A DNA stretch of 64,000 bases from Salinibaculum litoreum (GCA_009789175.1 CP046866.1:1426001-1490000), one strand, 5' to 3'. Counted from the first letter of the stretch, positions 16,551-26,214 are shown. Translations and numbers: made by a program. Notes: generated from the letters alone by a model not told the origin.

Positions 16551-17594
16551 ATGGGACTCCAACCAAGTCGATTCTACGACGACCTCCAGGGTCTGGAGGG
16601 CTGGAAGCGGAAAGCCCTATTTGCAGCCTATTACACGTACGTGGGTGCGTGGCTGACCGTCAGCACGCGCACGCGCTCGGGCACGAACGTCCTCACGAGA
16701 AACTGGGACCTGCTGGTCGTCCTCGACACCTGCCGGGTCGATGCACTGACTGCCGTGGCCGAGGAGTACGACTTCATCTCGTCCGTCGACTCGATATGGT
16801 CGGTCGGCAGCAGGTCCGACGAGTGGCTTTCACAGACTTTCGACCGGGAGTTCGACGAGACGATTGCGGAGACGGCCTACGTCTCTGCGAACCCGTACAC
16901 ACATGCCGTGTTCCACGAGGGGGACTACGCCCCGTCCGGTTTCCATCCCCCGGCGACGTGGCCTGCCTGGAATGTCGCCGATATCGACGACTTCGCCGTC
17001 TTTGATGAAGTCTGGCGCGGCGGAACTGACGATGACCTCGGCGTGTGCCCGCCCTCGACGGTCACCGACCGCGCCATCCGGGCCAGCAGGGAGGCCGACC
17101 CGGACCGACTCATCGTCCACTACATGCAGCCACACAGGCCCTACATCAGCGACCGTGTCGGGGAGTCCGAACGCGGTACTCGCGAGACGGGAGAGTCCGC
17201 TGCCGACGCGGACAACGAGACAGCAACCGAGTCCCGGCTGGACCCGAACACGAAGCCCTTCGCTGCACTCAAAGCGGGGATAATCGACCGTGACTCAGTC
17301 TGGAAACGATATCTCGATAACCTGCGCCTCGCCCTGGACAGCGTGGAGCGGCTGCTCGAGAACGTCGATGCCGACACGGCTGTCATCACTGCCGACCACG
17401 GTGAGGCCTTCGGCGAGTACGGTCTCTACGAACATCCCGTCGGCTGTCCGGTACCCTGGGTCAGGCGGGTCCCGTGGGTGGAGACGACTGCGACTGATAC
17501 CCGCGCCTCTGAACCCACGACAGAACCCACGGGTGACACGACGACAACTGACGAGGAGGTGACCGAACGGCTTGCGGACCTCGGATACCTCTGA
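16551..17594 (+). CDS. Alkaline-phosphatase-superfamily (sulfatase-like) protein
   Basis: 347 residues. The first metal-site strand is LLVVLDTCRVDALT (about 54-67). A central HYMQPHRPY gives the middle metal site and ITADHGEAFGEYGLYEHP the C-terminal one. The classical CxPSR sulfatase motif is absent, so a Ser or Thr may be the nucleophile (SVGSRSDEWL), as in phosphatase or phosphotransferase members. It ends in ERLADLGYL, common in haloarchaeal homologues from glycan clusters. No signal peptide is visible, suggesting a cytoplasmic role on sugar precursors or lipid-linked glycans. Substrate unknown. Confidence 0.8.
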   Translation: MGLQPSRFYDDLQGLEGWKRKALFAAYYTYVGAWLTVSTRTRSGTNVLTRNWDLLVVLDTCRVDALTAVAEEYDFISSVDSIWSVGSRSDEWLSQTFDREFDETIAETAYVSANPYTHAVFHEGDYAPSGFHPPATWPAWNVADIDDFAVFDEVWRGGTDDDLGVCPPSTVTDRAIRASREADPDRLIVHYMQPHRPYISDRVGESERGTRETGESAADADNETATESRLDPNTKPFAALKAGIIDRDSVWKRYLDNLRLALDSVERLLENVDADTAVITADHGEAFGEYGLYEHPVGCPVPWVRRVPWVETTATDTRASEPTTEPTGDTTTTDEEVTERLADLGYL

Positions 17595-17803
17595 AACGCC
17601 GCACAGCCGTCGGTAAGGACGCCCTACCACAGAGTAGGGAGGGCAAGTGCGCGCGAGTCTCGCTCGGTGGTCGAACCGAGGCAGCCAGCGGTAACCCTGT
17701 GACCAACTGGTATGTATCCCGTATCCAATTGCGGCGCATCGTCAGCAAATGCAGCACGCATCCTGACAGAACCATTATACGTGTAATCGTCTCCTACTCG
17801 TGT

Positions 17804-19693
17804 ATGCAGGCTGGCGAAGACGATGGTAAGAACCGATTGCTCAACCGACGAACATACCTCAAGGCGGCTGGAGTCACAGCACTTGCAGGGCTCGCAACAG
17901 GGACGGGCGCTGCGGACTCGACGTTGCCGAAGTCACTCGTCATCGAGACCAGTGACAGCGTGACCTACGAGTTCGCCGTCAGCGGAGATGTCGACGCTGT
18001 GGAGACGGTGGCGACGGTCACCGATACGGTCGAAAGTGGCTCGGTCAGCGGTGAAGTCTCGGACGGCACGGCTGCCTACCGGGTCTCCGGCGAACTCGAG
18101 TCGATCAACGTCGACGGAACGGCAACCGTCAACTACGGGGAAGAGGACGGACTGCTCCCCGACCCCGCAAACGAACTGGTCATCACCTCTCCGACGGAGG
18201 TCGACTACCAGTTCACCACCACCGGCGAGGTCCGCAAGCAACTCGACAACGGCAACCTCTCGGCGGAGGGGAACGACGATATCGTCCAGAACGACGATGG
18301 AACCTACACCGTCTCGGGCTACACCGGGAACGGCTACGGTGACACCTTCGTCTTCCGGGGCGACGTGGACTCCTTCAGCCCGATGGACGGGGAGTTCACA
18401 CTGACACTCAACGGCGAGGAAGTTTCGACGTATGACCTCACCGGGCAGGACCCCAAAAGCAGTCAGCTGGTCATCACTTCACCCACGGAAGTCGATTACC
18501 AGTTTACCACGACCGGTGGGGTCGAGAAGATGACCGACAACGGCAAACTGTCCTCGGAGGGCAATGACACGGTTACCCAGAACAGTGACGGGACCTACAC
18601 CGTCTCGGGCTACACCGGGAACGGCTACGGTGACTCCTACACGTTCCGTGGTGAGGTTACCTCCTTCAGTCCGATGTGGGGCGACTACTCGCTGATGCTC
18701 GATGGCGAACCGGTCTCGCCGTACGAGTTGACGGGGGAGGAACCGCCGAGTCAGGCATCCGCAGTCATCGGAGGGGGCGACGACTACGAGAACACTGTCG
18801 ACCCCTCCGATGCCGACGTGACCGTCAGTACGAAAGGCGAGTTCACGAAGGCGCTCGACTCCGCTTCTCCCGGCGACGTGATTTACGTCGACGGCGACGC
18901 GACGATAGAACTCGGCAGTACCGAGGTGACACTGCCCGAGGGAATCACGCTGGCCTCGAACCGGGGCATCGACGGGGCACCTGGTGGCCAGATTCGGACA
19001 AGCGACCACCCGTGGCCAATGATGACCGTCGAGGACGACGTCCGCGTGACGGGCGTCCGCATCGGCGGGGCCTACAACTCCTATGTCCAGTACACGGACG
19101 GCAAAATCGGGCTGGGCCTGGAAATCTACGGTGAGGGTGTCGAAGTCGACAACTGTGAGGTGTTCGGGTTCGCGTACGCGGCCATTCGCGCCCGGAACGA
19201 CACGCACGTCCACCACAACCACGTCCACCACAACCCGATGGGCGGCCTCGGCTACGGCGTGGCCTGCAACGACGGCCACCCGGTTATCGAGTACAACTAC
19301 ATGAACTACAACCGCCACAGCGTCGCATCCAGCGGCGACGGCGGGTACACCTGTGCGTACAACCACTTCGGCCCGGACACTATCGGCCACGTCATCGATG
19401 TCCACCGGCCCGGTGGCAAGACAATCGACATCCACCACAACACGGTCGAAGCACACGAGAAGGTCCAGAACTCGGAGACCGTCCCGGCCGTCGCCATCCG
19501 TGGCACGCCCGACGACGCAGCCACCATCCAGAAAAACTGGTTCTACAACGACAACCAGCCCAAGGCCACCCCCGACGGCTGGGACGACTCTGCCATCACG
19601 CAGGTCCACACCAGCGACTGGAACAGCGTCCGGTTCTCGGACAACAGCTACGGAAGCGGTACACCGGCCGCCGACATCGGCCACCCGCGGTAA
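17804..19693 (+). CDS. Tat-exported protein with tandem beta domains and a right-handed beta-helix
   Basis: 629 residues from the ATG at 17804; the TATA-like CATTATACG is about 28 nt upstream, so probably leaderless. A twin-arginine signal (LLNRRTYLKAAGVTALAGL) is followed by three related modules of about 95 residues. Modules 2 and 3 are close copies (ELVITSPTEVDYQFTTTG and QLVITSPTEVDYQFTTTG). The rest is a pectate-lyase-like beta-helix (GVRIGGAY, HVHHNHVHHN, IDIHHNTVEAH). It ends without an anchor. A hairpin terminator follows at 19781. It could be a surface polysaccharide lyase or a structural protein; the His- and Asn-rich coil positions resemble sugar lyases. Confidence 0.85.
   Translation: MQAGEDDGKNRLLNRRTYLKAAGVTALAGLATGTGAADSTLPKSLVIETSDSVTYEFAVSGDVDAVETVATVTDTVESGSVSGEVSDGTAAYRVSGELESINVDGTATVNYGEEDGLLPDPANELVITSPTEVDYQFTTTGEVRKQLDNGNLSAEGNDDIVQNDDGTYTVSGYTGNGYGDTFVFRGDVDSFSPMDGEFTLTLNGEEVSTYDLTGQDPKSSQLVITSPTEVDYQFTTTGGVEKMTDNGKLSSEGNDTVTQNSDGTYTVSGYTGNGYGDSYTFRGEVTSFSPMWGDYSLMLDGEPVSPYELTGEEPPSQASAVIGGGDDYENTVDPSDADVTVSTKGEFTKALDSASPGDVIYVDGDATIELGSTEVTLPEGITLASNRGIDGAPGGQIRTSDHPWPMMTVEDDVRVTGVRIGGAYNSYVQYTDGKIGLGLEIYGEGVEVDNCEVFGFAYAAIRARNDTHVHHNHVHHNPMGGLGYGVACNDGHPVIEYNYMNYNRHSVASSGDGGYTCAYNHFGPDTIGHVIDVHRPGGKTIDIHHNTVEAHEKVQNSETVPAVAIRGTPDDAATIQKNWFYNDNQPKATPDGWDDSAITQVHTSDWNSVRFSDNSYGSGTPAADIGHPR
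18176..18757 (+). repeat. Tandem 291-nt coding repeat
   Basis: Two copies start at 18176 and 18467, exactly 97 codons apart, within the beta-helix protein gene. The encoded stretches TVSGYTGNGYGD and SFSPM are shared. Synonymous differences are many, so the duplication is old. Confidence 0.8.
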
Positions 19694-19780
19694 CGGCACC
19701 TCCCGGACAGGGACCTGAAACGTCTCCGGACGTGAGTTGGCGTTACCGAATCGTTCACTGACTACGCAACGCATCACAGC

Positions 19781-19805
19781 GGGGCTCCATAACGCCCCTT
19801 TTTTT
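19781..19805 (+). terminator. Hairpin plus T-run terminator
   Basis: GGGGC (19781-19785) pairs with GCCCC (19794-19798) around an 8-nt loop, followed directly by seven T residues. It ends the 17804-19693 transcript. Confidence 0.65.
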
Positions 19806-19897
19806 GCCGTCTCACCCCGCCTATTGTCGACAACTACCACGGAGTGTAATGCTATCTGCCAACCTGGACCGCCAAATAACACATCGTTACTGTTGGT

Positions 19898-21349
19898 ATG
19901 ATAATAATAACAAACCGGGCTGGCAGCCCAGCGTCGGCTGTGACACGGAACCGGACCTACAGAAGCAGACGGCAAGTGTTGGGCGTCCTCGCCGCGGGCG
20001 GTACGATAGCGTTAGCCGGGTGTCCGAGTGACCAGGGAGATGGCTCGTCGAAGCCGCCCGTCGACGGCGACATCTCGGCTGTCAGCGGCGTGACCGAACG
20101 GGCACGGCCGGCGAACAGCGCATACGATACGGTCGTCGACGTGACCGAGGAGGGTGGAGACCCCACGGGCGAAGAGCCAGTGACGGACCTCGTCACGGAA
20201 CTCGCTGGCGATAACACACTCATCAAGTTTCCGGAGGGGACCTACCGCCTCGGAGCGCTGTGGCTGTCGGAACTCGACCAGTTCGGTCTCCGTGGGGTTG
20301 GCGAGTCACGGCCCCGACTCGTGCCGGCGGGGCCGGCCGAGCGACTCGGTGCGACCTGGCTGAAATTCGTTGATGTCGGAGCCTTCGAGTTCGAGTGGTT
20401 CACGTTTGACTTCGGTGAGGAAGGGTACGGTGGTCGGTTCCACCTGGCCGGACAGGACGACTTTCTCGTCCGGAAGGTTGCCGTCGACGGCCAGTATCCA
20501 CCGGGAGTTGGGGGGTTCCGGGTCGAAGTCCTCGATGAGGACAGCACTGGCGTCGTGGGTGACATCGTCGCCCGCGATGGCGCACCCGCACATGCCGGGT
20601 CGACGGGCATCTGGGTGGGCTACGGACACGCCGGGGACCTCTACGTGATGAACTGCAAGCTGGAGAACTTTCCGGACAACGGGCTCTATGCCTCCGCTCC
20701 TGGCTGGGAGGGCTCACGACCCACCGGCGACGGGGCGGTCCACGTTCGCGGCGGGGTGTACAAGAACAACAACATATCGAACGTCCGCCTGGGGTCGACA
20801 GCCTCCACTGCGAAAAACGTCCGCGTCGTCGCGGCGGATGTGCCGCCCTACGGCGATGCGCTCAACGTCCGCGGCATCCATCTCCGCACCGGCGGAGACC
20901 ACCTGATTGAGAACTGTGATATAGAACTACAGGAGAATGCCGGAGCCGGCTTCGGCGGAGTCGTCGTCCACGGCAACGCTGGCAGCGTGACCGTCCGTGA
21001 CACCCGGATTCAGGTCGACAGGGACGACGTTCCGGCAATCAACGTATTGCGACCGACCGAGCGGTTGCCCGGGCCGACCGTCGAGAACGTCACTATCGAG
21101 GGGTCGGCAGCCGCCGGCAATACCGTCGTCGTTCGAAACCGTCGGGAGACCACCATCGAGGAGTGTGACATCGTTCAGTCCGGCCCCGAACGTGATGGGC
21201 TCGTCCTCGATGACGTCGACGGAACGCTCTCCTCGTCACACATCAGCGTGACCGGTGACCCGATTGTCAACCGTGGCTCGACGATTACGCGACGAAACGT
21301 CCGGGTGTCCCCGAATGAGACTGTGCTGCGAGTCGACGACTCCGAGTGA
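19898..21349 (+). CDS. Tat lipoprotein with pectin-lyase-like beta-helix
   Basis: 483 residues. The twin-arginine signal RRQVLGVLAAGGTIALAGC ends in a lipobox cysteine, so the protein is likely lipid-anchored on the outer face of the membrane. The mature part is a right-handed beta-helix with repeated coils (GGVYKNNNISNVRLG, ENCDIELQENAGAGFGG, VTVRDTRIQV). AT-rich CAAATAACAC about 25 nt upstream may be its promoter, giving a leaderless transcript. It lies beside the other beta-helix protein, and the pair may bind, trim or organise surface polysaccharide. Catalytic residues cannot be assigned. Confidence 0.85.
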   Translation: MIIITNRAGSPASAVTRNRTYRSRRQVLGVLAAGGTIALAGCPSDQGDGSSKPPVDGDISAVSGVTERARPANSAYDTVVDVTEEGGDPTGEEPVTDLVTELAGDNTLIKFPEGTYRLGALWLSELDQFGLRGVGESRPRLVPAGPAERLGATWLKFVDVGAFEFEWFTFDFGEEGYGGRFHLAGQDDFLVRKVAVDGQYPPGVGGFRVEVLDEDSTGVVGDIVARDGAPAHAGSTGIWVGYGHAGDLYVMNCKLENFPDNGLYASAPGWEGSRPTGDGAVHVRGGVYKNNNISNVRLGSTASTAKNVRVVAADVPPYGDALNVRGIHLRTGGDHLIENCDIELQENAGAGFGGVVVHGNAGSVTVRDTRIQVDRDDVPAINVLRPTERLPGPTVENVTIEGSAAAGNTVVVRNRRETTIEECDIVQSGPERDGLVLDDVDGTLSSSHISVTGDPIVNRGSTITRRNVRVSPNETVLRVDDSE

Positions 21350-21358
21350 GTTCCAACG

Positions 21359-22282
21359 CTACGAATCGCTGTCGGTAGTCACCCACAGCCGCCGGATGGC
21401 GTCCTGGGGGTCGGGTTCGTCCGATGGCTCCTCCTCGTAGAGGAGATATTCGACACGGTCGACATCGGCAGTCGTCCCGGGGCCGGAGATGACGACCCGC
21501 TCGGGACCGGAGACCGAGACAGTCTCGCGCAATATCTCTGTCACTCCAGTCTCCGAGGAGTGTTGCCTGACGACGACGGTGTAGTTCGCTGGCTCCTCAG
21601 CATGGTGGTCGATAGCGACAGGTCGGGTGTCGTCCGGCCCGGCCCCGCCGTCCAGAGCGACCCCTCCCGCGCTCTCGTTGACGAGGTAGAACTCGGTACT
21701 CGCGGGGTCGTCAGTGCCGGCAGCGTACGCGACGCTTGCCCCTGCGATGGCGACACCGAGTACGGCTGTGGCCACCAGAAGCTGGCTGGACGACGACCGC
21801 GGCAGGACGGCCCCGACCGATGTGAGCGGGGCGAACCGGCGGTGGCTTGGGACACCTGCTCGCCGGACTGCGGCCACGACGGCGGCAACGATTGTAAGAC
21901 CGCCGAGTACGACGAGCGTCCGCGATGCGTCGATTCCCCACAGCGGGGACCCCGCGACACCGACGATGGGGACAGTCGCGAGGCTGACCGCGACGGACAG
22001 TGCGAGTCTGTCGAGCACGGGTGGTGCGCCGGTCGGGCGCGTCCTGTCCGGGGACTCCTTGGCCGCCCGTGCCGGGAACAGCGCGGCAAGCAGCGCATAA
22101 CCCGGCAGGAAACAGAACAGCGGGACGGCCACCAGCGCGTTCAGAACCGTCGGTGCGTCGAGTGGAGCCACCAGCAGTGCGATTGCTAACAGGGACACGA
22201 TACTCGTTATCTGAAGGTCGGCAGTGCCCGCAAGCAGGGTATCGTCCCGCTCCGAGGAGTGCCGAAAGGGGTCGCTGAACAT
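21359..22282 (-). CDS. DUF1616 membrane protein
   Basis: 307 residues. Four to five hydrophobic helices in the first 190 residues (SIVSLLAIALLVAPLDA, ALVAVPLFCFLPGYALL) are followed by an outside domain with an Ig-like look (YTVVVRQHSSETGVTEIL). The FLPGYAL stretch near the N-terminus is typical of DUF1616. Members occur in archaeal glycan clusters; their function is unknown. Element copy 5 lies 28 nt before the ATG, so the transcript is probably leaderless. The stop is 10 nt from the end of the plus-strand beta-helix gene. Confidence 0.85.
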   Translation of the reverse strand: MFSDPFRHSSERDDTLLAGTADLQITSIVSLLAIALLVAPLDAPTVLNALVAVPLFCFLPGYALLAALFPARAAKESPDRTRPTGAPPVLDRLALSVAVSLATVPIVGVAGSPLWGIDASRTLVVLGGLTIVAAVVAAVRRAGVPSHRRFAPLTSVGAVLPRSSSSQLLVATAVLGVAIAGASVAYAAGTDDPASTEFYLVNESAGGVALDGGAGPDDTRPVAIDHHAEEPANYTVVVRQHSSETGVTEILRETVSVSGPERVVISGPGTTADVDRVEYLLYEEEPSDEPDPQDAIRRLWVTTDSDS

Positions 22283-22304
22283 AATCTGTGATTACGTGAA
22301 CTGT

Positions 22305-22316
22305 GGTTTTGTTATA
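22305..22316 (-). promoter_or_regulatory. TAACAAA promoter-like element, copy 5 (leaderless spacing)
   Basis: Read toward the DUF1616 gene the sequence is TATAACAAAACC, centred 28 nt before its ATG at 22282. It lies in the 40-nt gap after the upstream membrane-protein gene. Confidence 0.65.
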
Positions 22317-22322
22317 GTGCAG

Positions 22323-24236
22323 TTACGCCGCCTCGGTACAGATGAGGACATCGCTGTTTGCGTACAGACGGTCCCGCTCCGTGGGACAGACCGTCTCCAG
22401 CGACAGTTGTGTCTTGACCGGTCCCGCCTCGCTCTCGGCAATCGGTGCGCCGCTGGACTGGTAGCGCCGGTAGACGACTGGCTCACCCGGTGTGGCGCCC
22501 CCGTCAGTGGTCACTAACTCGACCGGTGCCGCACCAGTCCGCTCGAAGACAGTCCGGTACGGGTGGTCCGTGTAGACCGTGTGCTCGGCGTGTTGGGCAC
22601 GGACGGTGTCGACGGCCGCGAGCTCGCTCTCCGAGTAGGCAAAGCGCTGGTAGTGGTCATCGAAGACCGGCTGGTCCGGCGTCCCCTTGTGAGCGATAAG
22701 CATCGCGCCCGGGAACACCGCCGCGATGAGCAAGATGCCGGCGACAGTCGCCGACCGAGGGAGCCGACGGAAGACGAACAGGCAACCGGCAGCAGCGACG
22801 ATTGCCATCGGTGCGTACATGAACCCGTACCAGCGACCGGGGACGAACGACCGGATACCCATCGCCGGCAGGCCCAGCGTGATAGTTAGCAAGACCACCG
22901 TCACTGTCGCGTAGGCGAGCGCGGGACGACCGATAGCACGGCGATGGAGCAAGGCGAGCAGACCCAGCAGGACCGCGAACAACAACAGGAAGAATCCGAC
23001 TGAGTCGAGGAAGGCGACACTGGTCGGGATGCTCGCAGCCTCGGCTCCGCCCCCACCGCTGTTACCAGCGAGGTTCAGGAAACCAAAGTCGGTCTGGATG
23101 GACCGCTGCAGGCTCTCGGCGATACCCGTGAGAAAGGAGCCGTCACGGTACGGCGTCTGTGACCAGGCGACGAGTATCAGCGCCAGTTCGAGGACGAACA
23201 GGCCCGTCATGTTGACCGGGCGCGCGTGCCCGTCGAACCAGCCGCCGCTGGTCTCGATGCCGACAACTCGGCTGATGACCTGGCCCACGACGCCGGCACC
23301 CAACACGACTGCGAGAACGAACGCCGACACCTGGTGGGTGACGACGATGGCGACGCTCAACAACACAGCGACAGCGTACAGCGGCCGCCGGTCGTCGGCG
23401 TAGAACAGCCGCGTCACGCAGTACAGAACCGCCAGGAAAAACAGCAGGCCGAGACTGGTCGGGATGATGTGAATCCCCCAGCGGACGACGTGGTCGCCGA
23501 CGGTGTACACCGCGAGGGCGAACAGCGACCACCGCACCGGAAGGACGTGCTGTGCGGCACCGTAGACGAAAAGCCCCATGAGCGGGAGTGTCAGCCCCAG
23601 CGAGAGATACAGCGCCGTCCGGAGTGAGATGCCGACGGCATCCGCAAACAGAACGACGAGCACGTGATACAGTGGTGCCATGTAATACTTCACGTCGGAG
23701 ATGGCGGCCAGCCTCCCGCTGTCACGGATGGCGGCCGCGTACTCCGTCAGGTGCGTCCAGCTATCGACCCCGACCAGTCCGGGCGTAGTCACGAGCGCTG
23801 CGACCCTGACCGCAATCGCAAACACGAGCACCTCCGCAACCACGACACCCGGCCGGAGTCCGTCGTCGCTGACGAGCAGTATCTGTCCCAGCAACACGGA
23901 ACCGATGACAGCAGCCAGGCCGAAAAACGGGACAGACCGTCCGCCGGTCGCTACAGCCACGGCCACGAGACTCCCGGAACCGAGGAACACGAGGCCGGCT
24001 GCGAGTAGCCCGGCCGTCGCCGGCAGCACGCCGACCAGACGGCGCGGGTGGCGCCGCCGGGCGAGCAGGTACAAAACCGAGGCTACCAGTATCATCGGCG
24101 GGATGACCACGACGAACAACTGCGAGGTGAGCAGTTGCAGCGGCAACAACAGCAGCCCCACCACGAAGCCCGCCACGGCTGCAGCCTTGTCGGGTTCGTC
24201 AACGGGGAGCCGTCCCTCAGCAGTCGTCTCAGGCAT
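22323..24236 (-). CDS. GT-C-like multi-pass membrane protein
   Basis: 637 residues with about 13 membrane helices and a C-terminal soluble domain of about 110 residues (from KGTPDQPVFDDHYQRFAYSE). An outside loop after helix 4 has GVDSWTHLTEYAAAI, an acidic early-loop motif as in GT-C glycosyltransferases. Ile/Val/Leu-rich helices include THQVSAFVLAVVLG. It likely transfers sugars from a lipid carrier outside the membrane, or acts as a polymerase. It overlaps the GT4 gene by 8 nt, so the two are cotranscribed. Assignment to a defined family is not secure. Confidence 0.72.
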   Translation of the reverse strand: MPETTAEGRLPVDEPDKAAAVAGFVVGLLLLPLQLLTSQLFVVVIPPMILVASVLYLLARRRHPRRLVGVLPATAGLLAAGLVFLGSGSLVAVAVATGGRSVPFFGLAAVIGSVLLGQILLVSDDGLRPGVVVAEVLVFAIAVRVAALVTTPGLVGVDSWTHLTEYAAAIRDSGRLAAISDVKYYMAPLYHVLVVLFADAVGISLRTALYLSLGLTLPLMGLFVYGAAQHVLPVRWSLFALAVYTVGDHVVRWGIHIIPTSLGLLFFLAVLYCVTRLFYADDRRPLYAVAVLLSVAIVVTHQVSAFVLAVVLGAGVVGQVISRVVGIETSGGWFDGHARPVNMTGLFVLELALILVAWSQTPYRDGSFLTGIAESLQRSIQTDFGFLNLAGNSGGGGAEAASIPTSVAFLDSVGFFLLLFAVLLGLLALLHRRAIGRPALAYATVTVVLLTITLGLPAMGIRSFVPGRWYGFMYAPMAIVAAAGCLFVFRRLPRSATVAGILLIAAVFPGAMLIAHKGTPDQPVFDDHYQRFAYSESELAAVDTVRAQHAEHTVYTDHPYRTVFERTGAAPVELVTTDGGATPGEPVVYRRYQSSGAPIAESEAGPVKTQLSLETVCPTERDRLYANSDVLICTEAA

Positions 24237-25167
24237 TGGCCCGCACCTCCAGCGGTTCCGCGAGGGCGCCCTCGTAGACCGACAGGAGTCGCTCGCGCAT
24301 CACATCCAGGCCGAGGTCCTGCACCTGCTCGCGACCCTCGCTCACCGGGGCATCCCGCACGATACTCGCGAGTCGGTCGGCGAGGGCGGCATCGGTCGAC
24401 TGGACACCGGAGTACGGAAGGGAGTCGGTGTACTCGGCAACGTCGCCGACATCGGTCGCGACGACCGGCGTGTTACACGCGAGTGCCTCCTTGACGGCAT
24501 TTGGTGACCCCTCGGTGTGTGAGGTCAACAGGAGCGCGTCGACGGCATTGAGATACTGCGGCATCTCGACGTGGTCGATGCCACTGACGACCCGGAGTCG
24601 GACCGGCCGGTCGACCCGCTCACGCACGCGGTCGACGACTCGCTGTGCGCGAGGGAAATTCTTGACTGCACGGTCCGGGTCGTACGGGAACAGTACGTCG
24701 ACGCCGTCCCGCGTCCAGCCGACGGCGTCCCTGGCTTGCCCACGGGGCAAAGGCCGGAACGTGTCGAGGTCCACGCCGTGTGGAATCACCTGTGCATCGC
24801 TGTCGAGTTGCTCGTTCATTTCCTGAGACATAACGATCACCTCAGATGCACGCGCAGCGCACCACGCGCTGAGTCGGGCGTACTCGCCGAGGAGGTCGGA
24901 TCCCCACAGCGAGACGACGACCGGTCGCCGTGGCTGGGCGAGTGCTGCGGGTGCCGTCAATCCATAGTTCGCGTGTACGAGGTCGTACGGCTCGGTTACA
25001 GCCGCCAGCACGGACTCGTAGAAGGCGAGGTAGTCCCGCCTGACTCGGCCACCATCGCGGTCCGGAACCGCGACGGTCGTACACTCGACGCCGGCCGACT
25101 CCAGTGCGTCGACCTGCTGGCGGAAAAACGGTGCGTCGTCGTTGGTAACGAGCATCAACACACGCAT
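24229..25167 (-). CDS. Glycosyltransferase family 4 (GT-B)
   Basis: 312 residues, somewhat short for the family. The N-terminal domain begins MRVLMLVTNDDAPFFRQQ, with DLVHANYGL and VSLWGSDLLG as the GT4-type sugar-acceptor loop. The C-terminal domain has TEGSPNAVKEALACNTPVV, the E-x7-E nucleotide-sugar site, followed by the ATDVGDVAEY turn. It retains the configuration of an NDP-sugar donor onto a lipid-linked acceptor at the cytoplasmic face. It is first in an operon with the GT-C-like gene; element copy 6 is centred about 90 nt upstream. Confidence 0.9.
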   Translation of the reverse strand: MRVLMLVTNDDAPFFRQQVDALESAGVECTTVAVPDRDGGRVRRDYLAFYESVLAAVTEPYDLVHANYGLTAPAALAQPRRPVVVSLWGSDLLGEYARLSAWCAARASEVIVMSQEMNEQLDSDAQVIPHGVDLDTFRPLPRGQARDAVGWTRDGVDVLFPYDPDRAVKNFPRAQRVVDRVRERVDRPVRLRVVSGIDHVEMPQYLNAVDALLLTSHTEGSPNAVKEALACNTPVVATDVGDVAEYTDSLPYSGVQSTDAALADRLASIVRDAPVSEGREQVQDLGLDVMRERLLSVYEGALAEPLEVRANA

Positions 25168-25251
25168 GTACCCACCTCGGTGCGGGCGCTCTCACCGGCG
25201 ATACCCCCGGTACCCGTTGAATGCCACATCACTCGCTGGTGACCGTTTCGG

Positions 25252-25263
25252 GGCTTTGTTATG
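25252..25263 (-). promoter_or_regulatory. ATAACAAAGCC promoter-like element, copy 6
   Basis: Read toward the glycosyltransferase operon the sequence is CATAACAAAGCC, centred 90 nt before the ATG at 25167. The 12 nt match copies 1 and 2. Confidence 0.55.
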
Positions 25264-25368
25264 ACTCTCATACGCCGACAAAGCAAGGCCAAAGGGAGCC
25301 GTGGCACCCAGGAACGAACGCGTAACCTGTCTATTACCATCAGGGTACCACTGGAGCGGTCACCAACG

Positions 25369-26145
25369 ATGCCAGCCGACTTCACGTACGAGACTTATAA
25401 AGCACTGCTCGAAGCCTGCAAGAGACAGGGCATCGAAACGCTCACCGTCCGTGAGTATCTCGCCGCCGAAGGCCTCCCCGACCGGTTCGTCATTCTCCGC
25501 CACGACGTGGACCGGAAGCCGGAGAACGCGCTCGATTTCGCTCGCATGGAAGCCGAGTACGATGCGACCAGTACGTACTACGTCAGGACAGTCGACGAGA
25601 CGTTCGACCCCTGGCTGCTCGACTCCCTGGAGTCGCTGGGCCACGAAGTGGGATACCACTACGAGGATGTCGACCGGACTGACGGCGACATCAAGGCAGC
25701 CCACCGCTCCTTCCAGCGACACCTCGCCCGGATGCGAGCCCACGTGACCGTCGACACTGTCTGTATGCACGGCAATCCGCTGACGCCACACGACAACCGG
25801 GATATGTGGGGAGAGATGCCGGACTTCGACCAGTACGACCTGCTCGGTGAGGCGTATCTGTCGGTCGATTTCACTGACGTGCTGTACTTTTCCGATACTG
25901 GCCGCACCTGGCGGGACGGCGCGCTCAAAATCAAAGACCACACCGTCGGTGAGGATGGCAAGGACGTACAGGTCGGCACGACGGCGGAGCTCATCGACCT
26001 GGTCCGCCGGCGGGAGGACAGCTACTGTCTGCTGACTCATCCCGACCGGTGGGCCGGGGGAACAGTCGAGTACGTCGCCGAAACCGCGTTCGACACGGCA
26101 AAAAACGTCGCCAAGTACGGACTCCATGTCGTCCCCTCCCGCTAG
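25369..26145 (+). CDS. Polysaccharide deacetylase-like protein
   Basis: 258 residues from the ATG at 25369 (MPADFTYETYKALL); the frame upstream to 25261 is atypical. The motif RHDVDRKPENAL (residues 44-55) is the metal-binding start of polysaccharide-deacetylase-like proteins. Later GHEVGYHYED and CMHGNPLTPHDNRDMW hold further histidines, and the protein ends with LLTHPDRWAGG. No signal is visible. It may remove acyl groups from sugar intermediates, like the first gene in this window, but belongs to a different subfamily. AT-rich CTATTACCAT lies about 35 nt upstream. Confidence 0.8.
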   Translation: MPADFTYETYKALLEACKRQGIETLTVREYLAAEGLPDRFVILRHDVDRKPENALDFARMEAEYDATSTYYVRTVDETFDPWLLDSLESLGHEVGYHYEDVDRTDGDIKAAHRSFQRHLARMRAHVTVDTVCMHGNPLTPHDNRDMWGEMPDFDQYDLLGEAYLSVDFTDVLYFSDTGRTWRDGALKIKDHTVGEDGKDVQVGTTAELIDLVRRREDSYCLLTHPDRWAGGTVEYVAETAFDTAKNVAKYGLHVVPSR

Positions 26146-26202
26146 CGGGCAGGGCCGGGTTCGTTCGTCACCGAACGGGAGTCTGCACGCCGTTCAGGGG
26201 TG

Positions 26203-26214
26203 CATAACAAACCC
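26203..26214 (+). promoter_or_regulatory. ATAACAAAC promoter-like element, copy 7
   Basis: CATAACAAACCC on the plus strand, about 190 nt before the DUF354 gene at 26401. It is the only plus-strand copy, and the next gene is also plus-strand. Confidence 0.45.

Noticed and set aside
18479-19975. 498-residue frame antisense to the beta-helix protein
   Set aside because: Val/Arg-rich shadow of the real gene, with no motif, no RBS and not acidic.
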